64,000 nucleotides of DNA, taken from Lentzea aerocolonigenes. GTDB lineage: Bacteria; Actinomycetota; Actinomycetes; Mycobacteriales; Pseudonocardiaceae. The position numbers and the translations under genes were made by a program. The stretch is taken from contig NZ_BBOJ01000017.1 in NCBI RefSeq assembly GCF_000974445.1, positions 186,001 to 250,000 on the forward strand. Reading direction: 5' to 3'. The notes beneath the pieces are model-generated. The model saw nothing but the letters and a program-made list of their open reading frames with translations, had not been told where the DNA came from and made no database searches. Positions 15,614 to 25,098 of the stretch are shown in pieces; position 1 is the first letter of the stretch; each line of letters begins with the position of its first letter.

Positions 15614-17547
15614 GCCACCTGCCTGCCCGTGAACGACAGGGCGGCTGCCGGATCTTGTGAAACGCTTGCCTCGTAGAGGAAGTAGGAGCCGCCGCTCGTG
15701 ACCGCCGCCACGGACAGCGACCCGTTGATCATCCGCATGCTGGTCGGTTCGGTGAACTCACCGTCGCCGCTCACCTGCTGCCACGGGTGGAACTCCGTGC
15801 TGCCGGCACCCTTCGACGTGGTCACGTAGACCTTGCCGCCGTTGCCCGTCAGCGACACGGCGAGCGCACCGTTCGGCAGGAACACCGCGTCGACCTGCCT
15901 GCTTTCGGAGTCGGGCGCGCCCGGCAGGTCCGGCAGGAACGTCCAGGTGCTCTCGAAGCCGCTGCGGTCCGTCTTCTCCTCGAGCACGAAGACACCCAGT
16001 CCGGCGTTCTCACCCGGCCGCCAGCCGACGTCGACGATCATGATGCGGTCCTGCGCGTCCTTGACGAGCTTCGGCCGCTGGCCGACCACGTACGGCGTCC
16101 TCTCCACCTCGACGGGAGCGCGGTCGCCCACAGCGCGGAACACGGTGTTCATGTTGCCGACCGTCCGCGCGACGATCGTCACCTCGTCGCCACGGGTGAT
16201 CACGCTCGGCGTCTCGACGACGAGCCCGGAGCTGAACCGCTTCCACGCCAGGAAGTCACCGCTCGGCAGTTGGTCGCGGTAGTAGAGCTGGCCTTCCCAC
16301 GGACCGCGGTCGCTCGCGTGGTCGCCCATCGCGTAGACGCGCAGCATGCCGTTCGGCCGGCGGATCAGTGTCGGAGCCACCCGCATCGCGCCCTTCAGCG
16401 ACTGGAAGCCCTGCCACTGTCCGTTGGCGCCCAACGTGTTCAGCACGACGTCACCGGTCTGGAGCTGCGTGGCCCCGATCATCTCGGTGCCGGGGGCCGC
16501 GCCTGCTACCACGGTCGAGACGCCGGTGAACGTGCCGTCGAACGGCTGGGCGCTCCACCCGGCGGTCCCGTTCTCGTGCAGGTCGGTGAGGCCGTTGTCC
16601 GGCGTGACGCGCACGAGGTGCCTGGTGCCGCTCGGGTTCACGTACGAGATCGGCATGGCCCCCTGGTCCTGGACCACGGGGTTCCTCGGCGTCCAGTAGG
16701 TGCTGTCGTACTTGCAGTCCGACGTGGTCGCCGTGACGTCGACGTCGGTGCCCCAGCCGGTGCCGACCGTCGAACCCGCGGACGTCTTCCACCCGTCGCT
16801 CCAGTACTCCGAGTAGGAGTTCCAGACCAGCCGGCCGTCGCCGAGCACGGTGTAGTAGACGTCACCGCCGGCCGACAGCAGCCTGGTGTGCGTCGTCCAC
16901 GTCAGGTTGTGCTGCCACGTCTCGTAAAGCGCGAACCGCTCGCTCACCCGGTCGTAGCGGAAGTGGTGCAGCACGCCCTGTTCGTCGCGTGCCTTGATGC
17001 TGCCCTGGCCACTGGCGACGATCGCGTCGAACCTGCCCCAGCCGGTGTCGAGCACGCGACCGCTGCCCGGCGCCCACCCCCGCTGCTGGTGGTCGAAGAA
17101 CCACCAGCGCAACTGGTCGCCCTCGAGCGTGTAGATCGAGCCGTCCGAGTCGACCGTGATCTTGCTGCGGTTCTGGACGAACTTCTCCCAGCCCCAGCCG
17201 ATCGTCTCGTACTGCCCTCCGCCGGGGAACGTGTCCCAGCCGCTGCCGTTGTACCGGAGCCTGCGCAGCTCACCGCCGGTGATGTTGAACAGCCAGCCGT
17301 CCGGACCGGCGAACGTCTTGCCGCCCCAGCCCCAGCCGACCTGCGTGGCACCCGCCCAGCTGAACGACCCGTCGCGCACGCCCGAGTGCCGGTAGTGCCA
17401 CAGGTCACCGTCCGCCTGCACGGTGAAGATGTTCGCCACCGGACCGCACAGCCCGGCAGACGCGGTGCCGGCGCCCGCGGTCAGCGCGGTGACCACGCTC
17501 GCCGTCAGCGCAGCACTCAGCGCGAGTGGTCTCAGCTTCTTCGTCAA
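15610..17547 (-). CDS. secreted tachylectin/beta-propeller protein, second paralogue
   Basis: Translation starts at a TTG preceded by GGGGGAAAG, 20 bases after the first paralogue. The 645-residue protein has a signal peptide ending TASA, the tachylectin propeller with a three-residue deletion relative to the others (FVQNRSKITVD instead of FVETANRGKITVD), and the second propeller-like domain (APTLIRRPNGMLRVYAMG). It is the closest relative of the third paralogue in the second domain, including the shared MPISYVNPSG/MPISQVSPNG stretch. This suggests that the two arose by the most recent duplication. Confidence 0.8.
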   Translation of the reverse strand: MTKKLRPLALSAALTASVVTALTAGAGTASAGLCGPVANIFTVQADGDLWHYRHSGVRDGSFSWAGATQVGWGWGGKTFAGPDGWLFNITGGELRRLRYNGSGWDTFPGGGQYETIGWGWEKFVQNRSKITVDSDGSIYTLEGDQLRWWFFDHQQRGWAPGSGRVLDTGWGRFDAIVASGQGSIKARDEQGVLHHFRYDRVSERFALYETWQHNLTWTTHTRLLSAGGDVYYTVLGDGRLVWNSYSEYWSDGWKTSAGSTVGTGWGTDVDVTATTSDCKYDSTYWTPRNPVVQDQGAMPISYVNPSGTRHLVRVTPDNGLTDLHENGTAGWSAQPFDGTFTGVSTVVAGAAPGTEMIGATQLQTGDVVLNTLGANGQWQGFQSLKGAMRVAPTLIRRPNGMLRVYAMGDHASDRGPWEGQLYYRDQLPSGDFLAWKRFSSGLVVETPSVITRGDEVTIVARTVGNMNTVFRAVGDRAPVEVERTPYVVGQRPKLVKDAQDRIMIVDVGWRPGENAGLGVFVLEEKTDRSGFESTWTFLPDLPGAPDSESRQVDAVFLPNGALAVSLTGNGGKVYVTTSKGAGSTEFHPWQQVSGDGEFTEPTSMRMINGSLSVAAVTSGGSYFLYEASVSQDPAAALSFTGRQVA

Positions 17548-17567
17548 ACTTTCCCCCAGCGAGGCGA

Positions 17568-19511
17568 TCAGTACCCGTACAGCGGGCCTCCGGCGAACCG
17601 CAGCGGGGTCGCCGGGTCGGCCGGTACTGACACGCTGAAGAGGTGCCGGCGGTTGCCTTCGGATTCCGCGGAGAGGAGCACCTCTCCCGTCCTGCTCATG
17701 GCCAGCACCGTCGGGGTGTTGAACCAGAAGTCACCCGAGACCTCGACAGGCGTCCACGGGAACGCGAACTCGGTGCTGCCGGGGCCTTTCGACGTGGTGA
17801 CGTACGGCTTGCCGTCAGCGGGTACCGACACCGCCACCGTGCCGTTCGGCAACAGCAGCGCGGACACCGGCTCGGAGAGGACACCGCGCCTGCCGAACTC
17901 GCCGAGTGACTGCCAGGTCTCCTCGAAACCGGTGCGATCGGCCTTCTCCCGCCGCACGTGCACGATGAAGATGCCGTCCTCGGTGCGCAGAACGGCGAAC
18001 ACGAGGACGGTGCCGTTGCTGTCCAGGACGGTCGTCAACGGGCCGGGGACCCTGGCACCGGTGAGCTGCCCCGCCGGCACGGGAGCCGTTCCCGGAGCGT
18101 GCCGGAAGACGTGCGGCACACCGGACTGCTCGGTGGCCAGCACGGTCGTCTCGTCGCCACGGGTGATCGCGTTGATGGCGAAGTAGTCCGCGGCCGGGTC
18201 GCCGAACCGGCGCCAGGCGAGGAAGTCACCGTTGGGCAGCTGTTCACGGACGTACAGGTGGCCGACCTCGTCACCGGCCGAGGCGAGCGCGTACACGGCG
18301 AACGTTCCGTTGGCCCGCCGCACGAGCGTCGGCGGAGCACTCATGGCACCGCGCAACGGGACCTTGGTGGTGGCCTGCCAGTTGCCCCCGCGCAGCGTCA
18401 CCAGGTCCACGCCGGAGGAACCGACGCCGGCGGCGAACGTCACGGTGCCCGCGGAGCGGTCGACGAACGGCGCGTAGATGCTGCCGTAGGTGCTCGCCTC
18501 CCACGTGGGGCGCCAGTTCTTCTCGACCGGGTCGTACCAGTCGGTGACGAACCCGGTGTGGTACTTCCTGCCCAGCACGTACCGGCCACCGGAGTTCAGG
18601 TCCGCGACGTGCGGCGCGTCGACGCCGCCGCCCACGTGTCCCGGCTCCGCAGGGCCGGGAAGTGCGACCGAGCAGTCGGACGTCGTCGCCGTGACGTCCA
18701 CGTCGGTGCCCCAGCCGGTGCCGATCACCGAGCCGGTCGCGGTGCGCCAGCCGGTCGTGTCTTCCGTGAACTGGTTCCACCGGAGCTCGCCGGTGTCGGG
18801 CCGCACCGAGTAGTAGATGTCGCCGCCCGGCGAGAACAACGTTCCGCGGCCGTTCCAGCCGACCGCCGGAACGGCGTCGAAGGCGACGAACCGTTCGCTG
18901 GCCGTGTGGTACCGGAACCGGTGCAGCGCACCCGCGGCGTCACGCGCCTGGAGGCCACCGTCGCCACTCGCCGCTATCAGGTCGAACCGGCCCCAGCCGA
19001 CGTCGAGGACCCGTCCGCTGCCGGGAGCCCAGCCACCGGCCTGCTCGTCGTGGCGCCACCACCGCAACTGGTCGCCCTCGAGGGTGTAGAAGGAACCGTC
19101 GGCGGCCACGGTGATCTTGCCGCGGTTCGCGGTCTCGACGAACTTCTGCCAGCCCCAGCCGATCGTCTGGAACTGGCCGCCGCCGGGATACGTGTCCCAG
19201 CCGCTGCCGTTGTAGCGCAACCGCCGCAGCTCACCACCCGAGGTGATGTTGTAGACGCGCCCGTCCGGCCCGGCGAACGTCTTGCCGCCCCAGCCCCACC
19301 CGATCTGCTTCACGCCCGCCCACGAGAACCCGCCCGTAGTGGGGGCCGAGTGTTCGTACAGCCACAGGTCGCCGTCGGCCTGCGTGGTGAAGACCTTCGC
19401 GACCGGTCCGCACGCGGCGTCGGCGGCAGCGGCGGTCGCGGTGACCGACGCGGTCAGTGTTCCCGCGGTCAGGGCAGCGGCAAGGCAGAGCGATCTCAGC
19501 TTCCCGTTCAC
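17568..19511 (-). CDS. secreted tachylectin/beta-propeller protein, first paralogue
   Basis: This is the first gene of the operon. The GTG at 19511 has GGGGGGA 6 bases upstream and opens a normal signal peptide; longer frames run into non-coding sequence. The 647-residue protein carries the tachylectin-like domain (KVFTTQADGDLWLYEH, GWGWGGKTFAG, TTSDC closing cysteine) and a second propeller-like domain that is the most divergent of the four (APFVDRSAGTVTFAAG, PPTLVRRANGTFAVYALA). Tachylectin propellers bind N-acetylated sugars, so a secreted glycan-binding role is likely. The operon diverges from the VWA/Hsp70/GTPase operon across a shared upstream region. Confidence 0.8.
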   Translation of the reverse strand: MNGKLRSLCLAAALTAGTLTASVTATAAAADAACGPVAKVFTTQADGDLWLYEHSAPTTGGFSWAGVKQIGWGWGGKTFAGPDGRVYNITSGGELRRLRYNGSGWDTYPGGGQFQTIGWGWQKFVETANRGKITVAADGSFYTLEGDQLRWWRHDEQAGGWAPGSGRVLDVGWGRFDLIAASGDGGLQARDAAGALHRFRYHTASERFVAFDAVPAVGWNGRGTLFSPGGDIYYSVRPDTGELRWNQFTEDTTGWRTATGSVIGTGWGTDVDVTATTSDCSVALPGPAEPGHVGGGVDAPHVADLNSGGRYVLGRKYHTGFVTDWYDPVEKNWRPTWEASTYGSIYAPFVDRSAGTVTFAAGVGSSGVDLVTLRGGNWQATTKVPLRGAMSAPPTLVRRANGTFAVYALASAGDEVGHLYVREQLPNGDFLAWRRFGDPAADYFAINAITRGDETTVLATEQSGVPHVFRHAPGTAPVPAGQLTGARVPGPLTTVLDSNGTVLVFAVLRTEDGIFIVHVRREKADRTGFEETWQSLGEFGRRGVLSEPVSALLLPNGTVAVSVPADGKPYVTTSKGPGSTEFAFPWTPVEVSGDFWFNTPTVLAMSRTGEVLLSAESEGNRRHLFSVSVPADPATPLRFAGGPLYGY

Positions 19512-20007
19512 AGTGGATCCCCCCCAGGTATCTGTGGTGCCGGGGAAGCATACGACGCAGTACCGACAATTCCGGCGTGCTCGGCGGGCGCCGGGGAGCC
19601 GGCCCACCCGCCCAGGCGGTAGCCGGTACGCCTCTGCCAGAAAGCACGCGAACGACATCGGAAACCGCTGGTTATTGACGTTCGCTCACGTTTCGTCCCG
19701 CAGTGAGCACTTGACCCCGGGCGATAGAAGAAATACAGCTTTCGACTCGCCCACGCTCATGCAGCAGGGCCTGCGGAATTGCTGCACCGACTCGTTCACA
19801 TGCTGCGCAGACGGGCCCGTGTACATCAATCAGCGCAGGCGATTCGCGTTGTGGACATAAACGTGACAGAAAGTTGCACAACCGTACGCCGACCTGCTCG
19901 GACCACTATGCTCCACCTCCGCAGATCAGGCTCGTCCTAATCGAGGGCCTGCACGCGGTCTGCCTTTTGGTTCTGCGAAAACCGCATGTCGCCAGGGAGA
20001 ATCGCCG
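19512..20007. other. divergent upstream region of the lectin and VWA operons
   Basis: About 500 bases separate the two divergent starts and have a lower GC content than the neighbouring genes. It must hold both promoters, but I see no convincing -35/-10 pair. Short open frames exist in it, one of them cysteine-rich (19759-19860), but none has a ribosome site. Confidence 0.5.
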
Positions 20008-20991
20008 TTGGAGTCGGAGATCCGCCGGTCCAGCCTCTTTTCAGTGGTTGTCGCCGTGTTGCTGCTGTGCGCACCGGCGGCCGCGGCTCAACAGGGGAAC
20101 CCGCCGTGGCCTTCTCGGTGTCCGCTCAAGCTCGGGCTGCTCATCGACCAGTCGGACTCGATGGGCAGCCGGTTCGGCGAGGTGCGCGAGGCCACCAGAA
20201 ACGTGATCGACGCGTTGCGGGACAAGCCGTCCGAGGTCACGATCATCGGCTTCGGCACGACGGCGCGCACGATCAGGTCGGGCGTGGACGTGTCCGATGC
20301 GGACCGCAGACGGTCGCTCAAGGCCGACGTCGACGAGCTGTCCGCCGGGGACGTCACCGGTGGCGCGACGAACTGGGATGCCGCGATGGCCGCCGCGCTC
20401 CCTCTCGACCTCGACGTCGTCGTGCTGATCAGTGACGGCCTGCCGACCGCGTACGGAGATCCGGCGGCGGACGCGCCCGAGCAGCCGTTGGCCGTCGCGG
20501 TCGCCACCGCCAACCGGTTGAAGAGCTCCGGAACCCGGATCGTGGCGGTCGGCATCGACCTGCAGGCGGGCGTCGACGAGAACCTCGAAGCGATCACCGG
20601 CCCGACCGCTGGCCAGGACTACTTCACGAGCGACACGCACGGCCTGTTGCACATGCTGTACGAGATCGTGGCCAGCTCCTGCGGTGTCCCGCTCACGGCA
20701 CTTCCCACACCCGAGCCCGGTGTGTTCCCTTGGCTGGAAGCAGTTCTCGGCGTGCTGGCCGTGTCCGCGGTGATCGTGCTGGCCGCGATCGTGCGGCACC
20801 GCAGGCGAAAAGCGCCCACGGCACCTCATCCTCCGCGGCGCGCGCCGTCCTCACCCGCTCCGGCCGAGGCGATCGACCACGGCGGCATCGCGGACCGGTT
20901 GCGCGAGAAGCCGAGCCCGCCCGCTCACCGCTCGATGTCACTCGACTTCCTCCATGACTCCAAGCCGCCCACCACGAAGGAAAATCCATGA
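20008..20991 (+). CDS. membrane-anchored VWA-domain protein
   Basis: The start is a TTG with GGGAGA 8 bases upstream. The 327-residue protein has an N-terminal signal (VVVAVLLLCAPAAAA) and an extracellular VWA domain of about residues 40-215 with an intact MIDAS site: DQSDS, the later threonine in GGATNWDAA and the aspartate in LISDGLP. A transmembrane helix follows (LEAVLGVLAVSAVIVLAAIV), then a basic, proline-rich cytoplasmic tail. VWA domains bind protein ligands through a metal ion, so this is a candidate envelope sensor or assembly factor. It is the first gene of the conflict-type operon and overlaps the Hsp70 gene by 4 bases. Confidence 0.85.
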   Translation: MESEIRRSSLFSVVVAVLLLCAPAAAAQQGNPPWPSRCPLKLGLLIDQSDSMGSRFGEVREATRNVIDALRDKPSEVTIIGFGTTARTIRSGVDVSDADRRRSLKADVDELSAGDVTGGATNWDAAMAAALPLDLDVVVLISDGLPTAYGDPAADAPEQPLAVAVATANRLKSSGTRIVAVGIDLQAGVDENLEAITGPTAGQDYFTSDTHGLLHMLYEIVASSCGVPLTALPTPEPGVFPWLEAVLGVLAVSAVIVLAAIVRHRRRKAPTAPHPPRRAPSSPAPAEAIDHGGIADRLREKPSPPAHRSMSLDFLHDSKPPTTKENP

Positions 20992-22556
20992 CCCGTCGCC
21001 CTGTGCTCGGCATCGACCTCGGAACGACCTACTCGTGCGTCGCGTCGCTCGACGAGAACCAGCGGGTGTCGGTGCTGCCGAATCAGGAAGGTGACCTCAC
21101 CACACCGTCCGTGGTGTTCTTCGAGCACACCGGCAACGTCACGGTCGGCAAGTTCGCGAAGAACGAGCTCAGGCACGAACCCGGACGTGTCATCTCACTG
21201 ATCAAGCGCCACATGGGTGAGGAGGGCTACACGGTCGACGTCGACGACAAGCAGTTGTACCCGCAGCAGGTGTCAGCGATCATCCTGCGCCAGGTCGTCG
21301 AGGACGCGCTGAGCGTGCTCGGCCTCGAGGTGCCCGCGAGCGGCCCGCTCGCCGAGGTCGTCGTCACCGTGCCCGCCTACTTCGGCGCCGCCGAACGCCA
21401 GGCCACCCGCGACGCGGGCGAGATGGCGGGACTGACGGTCGTCAACATCATCAACGAGCCCACCGCGGCGGCCATCGCCTATGGGCTGATCTCGTCGGGA
21501 GGCGGCGAGCGCAACGTGCTCGTGTACGACCTCGGCGGTGGCACGTTCGACGTCACCATCATCAAGGTGTCCCAGACCGAGATCCGCGTCGTCGCGACGG
21601 GCGGCGACCACCAGCTCGGCGGCGCGGACTGGGACACCCGGATCGTCGAACTGATCTGCGACAAGTTCGCTGAACAGCACTCGGGTGCCGACCCGCGCAC
21701 CGACCTGGACGCGGCGGGCACGATCGAGCTGCTCGCCGAGGAGGCCAAGAAGGCGCTGAGCAGGCGGGACAGCTACACCACCACGGTGATCGCGAACGGC
21801 GAACGGGCCAAGGTCGAGATCACCCGCACCGAGTTCGAGGAGGCGACCGCCGATCTCGTCGGCAGGACCCTCGACTTCACCAAGGACGTGCTCGGGCACG
21901 CACGGGACAAGGGCGTCGACCGCATCGACGAGCTGCTGCTCGTCGGCGGCATGTCGCACTCCCCCGCCGTCAAGGAACGGCTGGTGCGGGAGTTTCCCGA
22001 GCTGCCGACGCCACAGCTCGCGGACCCGGACCAGATCGTCGCGAAGGGCGCGGCGCTGTTCGCCGCGAGCACCGTGGCGGAGACCGACGGCACCGAGCTG
22101 ATCGGCCTGCCGGGCGGCGGCGCACTCCCCCAGATCATCAACGTCACGTCCAAGGGGTACGGCATCGCGGCGGTCCGGGACGTCAAACGTCCCGACGACC
22201 TGACCGTGGCCTGGCTGATCAGGCCGAACGACGAGATCCCCAGCTACCCGCAGAAGACCTTCTACACCATCCAAGACAACCAGCGGACTGTCGAGATCGC
22301 GGTGTACGAGTCGACCACCGACGTGCTCAGCGAGGTGCTGGCGGACAACCTCGAACTCGTCAAGGGCGATCTGGTCGACCTCCCGCGCGGACCGGCGGGC
22401 GAGCCGCTGGAGGTCGCGTTCAAGCTCGAAGGCGACGGGATCCTGCACATCAAGGCGACCGCCGCCAACGGCAAGGAGATCACCCTCCAGGCGAAGATCA
22501 GCGGAATGATCCCCGAGGAGGTCAAGCGGGCTCCGCTGCCCGCGCTGCTGCGGTGA
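20988..22556 (+). CDS. lidless Hsp70 (DnaK-like) protein
   Basis: The 522-residue chain has a full Hsp70 ATPase domain: GIDLGTTYSCVA, NEPTAAAIAYG, VYDLGGGTFDVTI and LLLVGGMSHSPAV. A beta-type substrate-binding domain follows (EIAVYEST...LPRGPAGEPLEVAFKLEGDGILHI). It stops about 100 residues earlier than DnaK, just after the beta domain, so the alpha-helical lid and the C-terminal tail are absent. A lidless Hsp70 should hold substrates loosely and may bind one dedicated partner rather than unfolded chains. It overlaps both neighbours by 4 bases. A GrpE-like gene at the other end of the operon would supply nucleotide exchange. Confidence 0.9.
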   Translation: MTRRPVLGIDLGTTYSCVASLDENQRVSVLPNQEGDLTTPSVVFFEHTGNVTVGKFAKNELRHEPGRVISLIKRHMGEEGYTVDVDDKQLYPQQVSAIILRQVVEDALSVLGLEVPASGPLAEVVVTVPAYFGAAERQATRDAGEMAGLTVVNIINEPTAAAIAYGLISSGGGERNVLVYDLGGGTFDVTIIKVSQTEIRVVATGGDHQLGGADWDTRIVELICDKFAEQHSGADPRTDLDAAGTIELLAEEAKKALSRRDSYTTTVIANGERAKVEITRTEFEEATADLVGRTLDFTKDVLGHARDKGVDRIDELLLVGGMSHSPAVKERLVREFPELPTPQLADPDQIVAKGAALFAASTVAETDGTELIGLPGGGALPQIINVTSKGYGIAAVRDVKRPDDLTVAWLIRPNDEIPSYPQKTFYTIQDNQRTVEIAVYESTTDVLSEVLADNLELVKGDLVDLPRGPAGEPLEVAFKLEGDGILHIKATAANGKEITLQAKISGMIPEEVKRAPLPALLR

Positions 22557-25090
22557 CCGGCTGGCGGTTCGACCCGGCGCGCTTCGTCGACGAGGTGCTC
22601 AAACCGGTGCAGGACGGCTGGCGGCCGGACGAGAACCTCTTCCGCGTCTACCTGCTTCCGCTCGACGCCGACGACACGCACGTCATCACGACCGCGCTGG
22701 AGGAGGTCGGCAGGCAGTTCACCAAGCAGCAGTACCGCGCGTTCCGCCGGGCCACGGAAATCCTGCGCGGCCAGCACAAGGAGGCCTCCGCGACGCTGCT
22801 CGACCCGGCGCGGAGGGACAGCCACCGCGCCGTGGTCAGGGCGAGCCACGGCAGACTCGCCGCCGCGGTGCGGCAACGCCTCGGCGGCGCGCCGGGCCTG
22901 CCGCCGGCCGAGGTAACCGCACTGGCGCGGACGCTGAAGGTGTCCCGGACCGCGATTCTGGCCGTGTTGAGGGAGGTCGGCGGCCGCGAGCAGGCACCGG
23001 CCGAGCTGCCCGACACCCCGGAACCCGGCCGGTGGGCGGAGGTGCGCGGGTACCTGGTGCAGCTGCGCCACGACTCGCTGTGGGACTACCTCTCGGGTCT
23101 CGGCGGAGTCGCCACGACACAACTGCACCTGTCGGAACGCCGGGAGAAGCTGCGCGTGTCGCGCTCGGCCGACTCGGCGGCGGAAACGACGCTCCTGCGG
23201 CTGGTCCAGCAGTGGATCGAGACCGGCGGCCTCACCGCGGCACTGCGGCACGAGCTGCTGAGCCGGCTCACCGACCAGGCCGCGTACGGCTACGCCGAGG
23301 CCGTGAAGGCGGCCAGGGCCGCACGACACCTGAAGGCCGTCGGCCTCGACCTGGATCCCGACGCGGTCGCCTTCGCCGTGTGGTGCGCCCACCAGTTCAC
23401 CGCGACCGAACGCCAACCGAGCTGGCAGGAGCACTACCAGCGCGCGGTGCACGATCTGAGGCTGCGTGCCGCCCTGACCGTGCTGAAGCAGCAGCCGGCG
23501 CTTCCGGGCGAGTGGTCGGGACACCTCGCCGCACTGGAGCTTCGACTGTCCACTCTGGACGCCGAGTTGGAACGCTGCCGTGCGCTCGAGGCGACCGACG
23601 TGGAGGCAGCGGTCGCCGGCTACCGCAAGGTCCGGGAAGAACTGTTCGACGAGAAGATCGACACCGCGCTGGAACGCTGCCGCCCCGCGGCACCGGCCGG
23701 CGCGACGGCCGAGGTGCGCGACGGCCGGGTCGTCGTGTCCTGGCCGCCCAGCACGGCCACGGCGGGCCGCATCAGCTACCGGGTGAGTCGCGGGAACACG
23801 GTGGTGGGCGAGGACATCACGGTCCTGGAGTTCGCCGACGACCACGTGCCCACCGGAACCCCGCTCGTGTACTCGATCCACGCGCTGCGCGACGGCAACC
23901 CGTCGGCCGGGGCCGCTCGCACGAACACCGTCGTGGTGCTGGGCGAGGTGCTCGACCTGGAGGCGCGCGGAGAGCCCGACGCGATCTCCGGCCGGTGGCG
24001 GCTGCCCGGCGGCGCGATCGGGGCACAGGTCACGAGGTCCGGCGGGACGCTGCGCGAGGTGCACTCCACCACCTTCACCGATCACGACGTCGAGCCGGGC
24101 AGGGCGTACGACTACCACGTCCGCGCGAAGTACCGCCTGCCGGACGGAACGGCGGCACTCAGCACGGGTCTGCACGTGACCGCGAGCTGTCAGGAAGTCC
24201 CTCGAGGTGTCACCGATCTCACCGGTGCGTTCGACGGGGACGAACTGGTGGTGCGCTGGACACCGCCACCGCGCGGGGACGTCGAACTGCTCGAGCTCCG
24301 TGCCGGGGAGGAACCTCCGGACCCGGACGTCGTGTCGGTGGCACGGGCACGACGACGTGGAACTCCGTTGCGGGTCATCGGGTTCATCGGCCGGGGAGAG
24401 TTGCGAGGACGCACCGGCTCGCAGGGCAAGCGGCTGACGCTGGTGCCCGTCACCATCCTGGGCGAGCTGGCCGCGATCGGCCGTTCGTGCGAGGTGGACG
24501 CGCGGCACAGTTCGGTGCGCGGGCTGAGAGCCGACCGGCTGGGCTCGACCGTGCGACTCACCTGGGAGTGGCCTGCCGGGGTGTCCGCGGCTCGTGTGGT
24601 TTGGCGGAAGTCGGTCAGGCCCACCGCACCGACGGATCCCGAGTCGAGCTGCGAGGACGTCACGCGCGTCGCCTACGACGGCGCCGGAGTCTCGATCTCG
24701 GTGCCCGAGGGCGACTACTGGTTCGGTGTCTGCACCTCGTCGTCGACGAACGGGGTGCTCGGCTTCGGGCCGATGGTGCTGTGCAGGCAGTCGACCACGG
24801 GAACCGCGCGGTACACCGTCCGCCGCGCCGGGATCCGGCGGCGGCGCCGCACGCTGGTCGTCGAAGGAGAGCAGGACGTGCCGTCCGTGGTGCTGGTGGC
24901 CAAGTCCGGTGTCCGCCCGATGAACCAGGACGACGGGGAACAGTTGCTGCGACTGGACGGTGGGACGTCGGTGCTGGAGGCGGAGTTCGAGGTGCCCGCG
25001 CACCTGCGCCGTCCCGTGCACCTGCGCGCGTTCTCCCAGGACGAGCGCGTCGTCCTCGTTCCGTCCCGCCCCGATCAGCTGATCGTGTGA
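22553..25090 (+). CDS. large FN3-repeat protein of the Hsp70/GTPase operon
   Basis: The 845-residue protein is not a recognised enzyme. Residues 1 to about 90 look like a degenerate J-domain-like helical segment (LFRVYLLPLDADDTHV, ILRGQHKEASATLLDPARRD) but lack the HPD tripeptide. Helical sequence continues to about residue 375. Beta-sandwich modules of FN3 type follow (AEVRDGRVVVSWPPS, ISYRVSRGNTVVGED, GDELVVRWTPPPRGDVELLEL, STVRLTWEWPAGVSAARVVW). No signal peptide or membrane helix is visible, so it should be cytoplasmic. Given the coupled Hsp70 gene (GTGA overlap), it may be the Hsp70 client adaptor or scaffold of the system. The J-like reading is tentative. Confidence 0.65.
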   Translation: MTGWRFDPARFVDEVLKPVQDGWRPDENLFRVYLLPLDADDTHVITTALEEVGRQFTKQQYRAFRRATEILRGQHKEASATLLDPARRDSHRAVVRASHGRLAAAVRQRLGGAPGLPPAEVTALARTLKVSRTAILAVLREVGGREQAPAELPDTPEPGRWAEVRGYLVQLRHDSLWDYLSGLGGVATTQLHLSERREKLRVSRSADSAAETTLLRLVQQWIETGGLTAALRHELLSRLTDQAAYGYAEAVKAARAARHLKAVGLDLDPDAVAFAVWCAHQFTATERQPSWQEHYQRAVHDLRLRAALTVLKQQPALPGEWSGHLAALELRLSTLDAELERCRALEATDVEAAVAGYRKVREELFDEKIDTALERCRPAAPAGATAEVRDGRVVVSWPPSTATAGRISYRVSRGNTVVGEDITVLEFADDHVPTGTPLVYSIHALRDGNPSAGAARTNTVVVLGEVLDLEARGEPDAISGRWRLPGGAIGAQVTRSGGTLREVHSTTFTDHDVEPGRAYDYHVRAKYRLPDGTAALSTGLHVTASCQEVPRGVTDLTGAFDGDELVVRWTPPPRGDVELLELRAGEEPPDPDVVSVARARRRGTPLRVIGFIGRGELRGRTGSQGKRLTLVPVTILGELAAIGRSCEVDARHSSVRGLRADRLGSTVRLTWEWPAGVSAARVVWRKSVRPTAPTDPESSCEDVTRVAYDGAGVSISVPEGDYWFGVCTSSSTNGVLGFGPMVLCRQSTTGTARYTVRRAGIRRRRRTLVVEGEQDVPSVVLVAKSGVRPMNQDDGEQLLRLDGGTSVLEAEFEVPAHLRRPVHLRAFSQDERVVLVPSRPDQLIV

Positions 25091-25098
25091 GGAGCTCA

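Noticed and set aside
15787..18186. Long plus-strand open frames across the lectin array
   Set aside because: They are translations of the complement of the repetitive lectin genes, with Arg/Val/His-rich sequence and no motifs.
19759..19860. Cysteine-rich 33-codon frame (LRNCCTDSFTCCADGP) upstream of the VWA gene, possible RiPP precursor
   Set aside because: It lacks a ribosome site and there is no modification enzyme nearby; the frame is open far upstream by chance.
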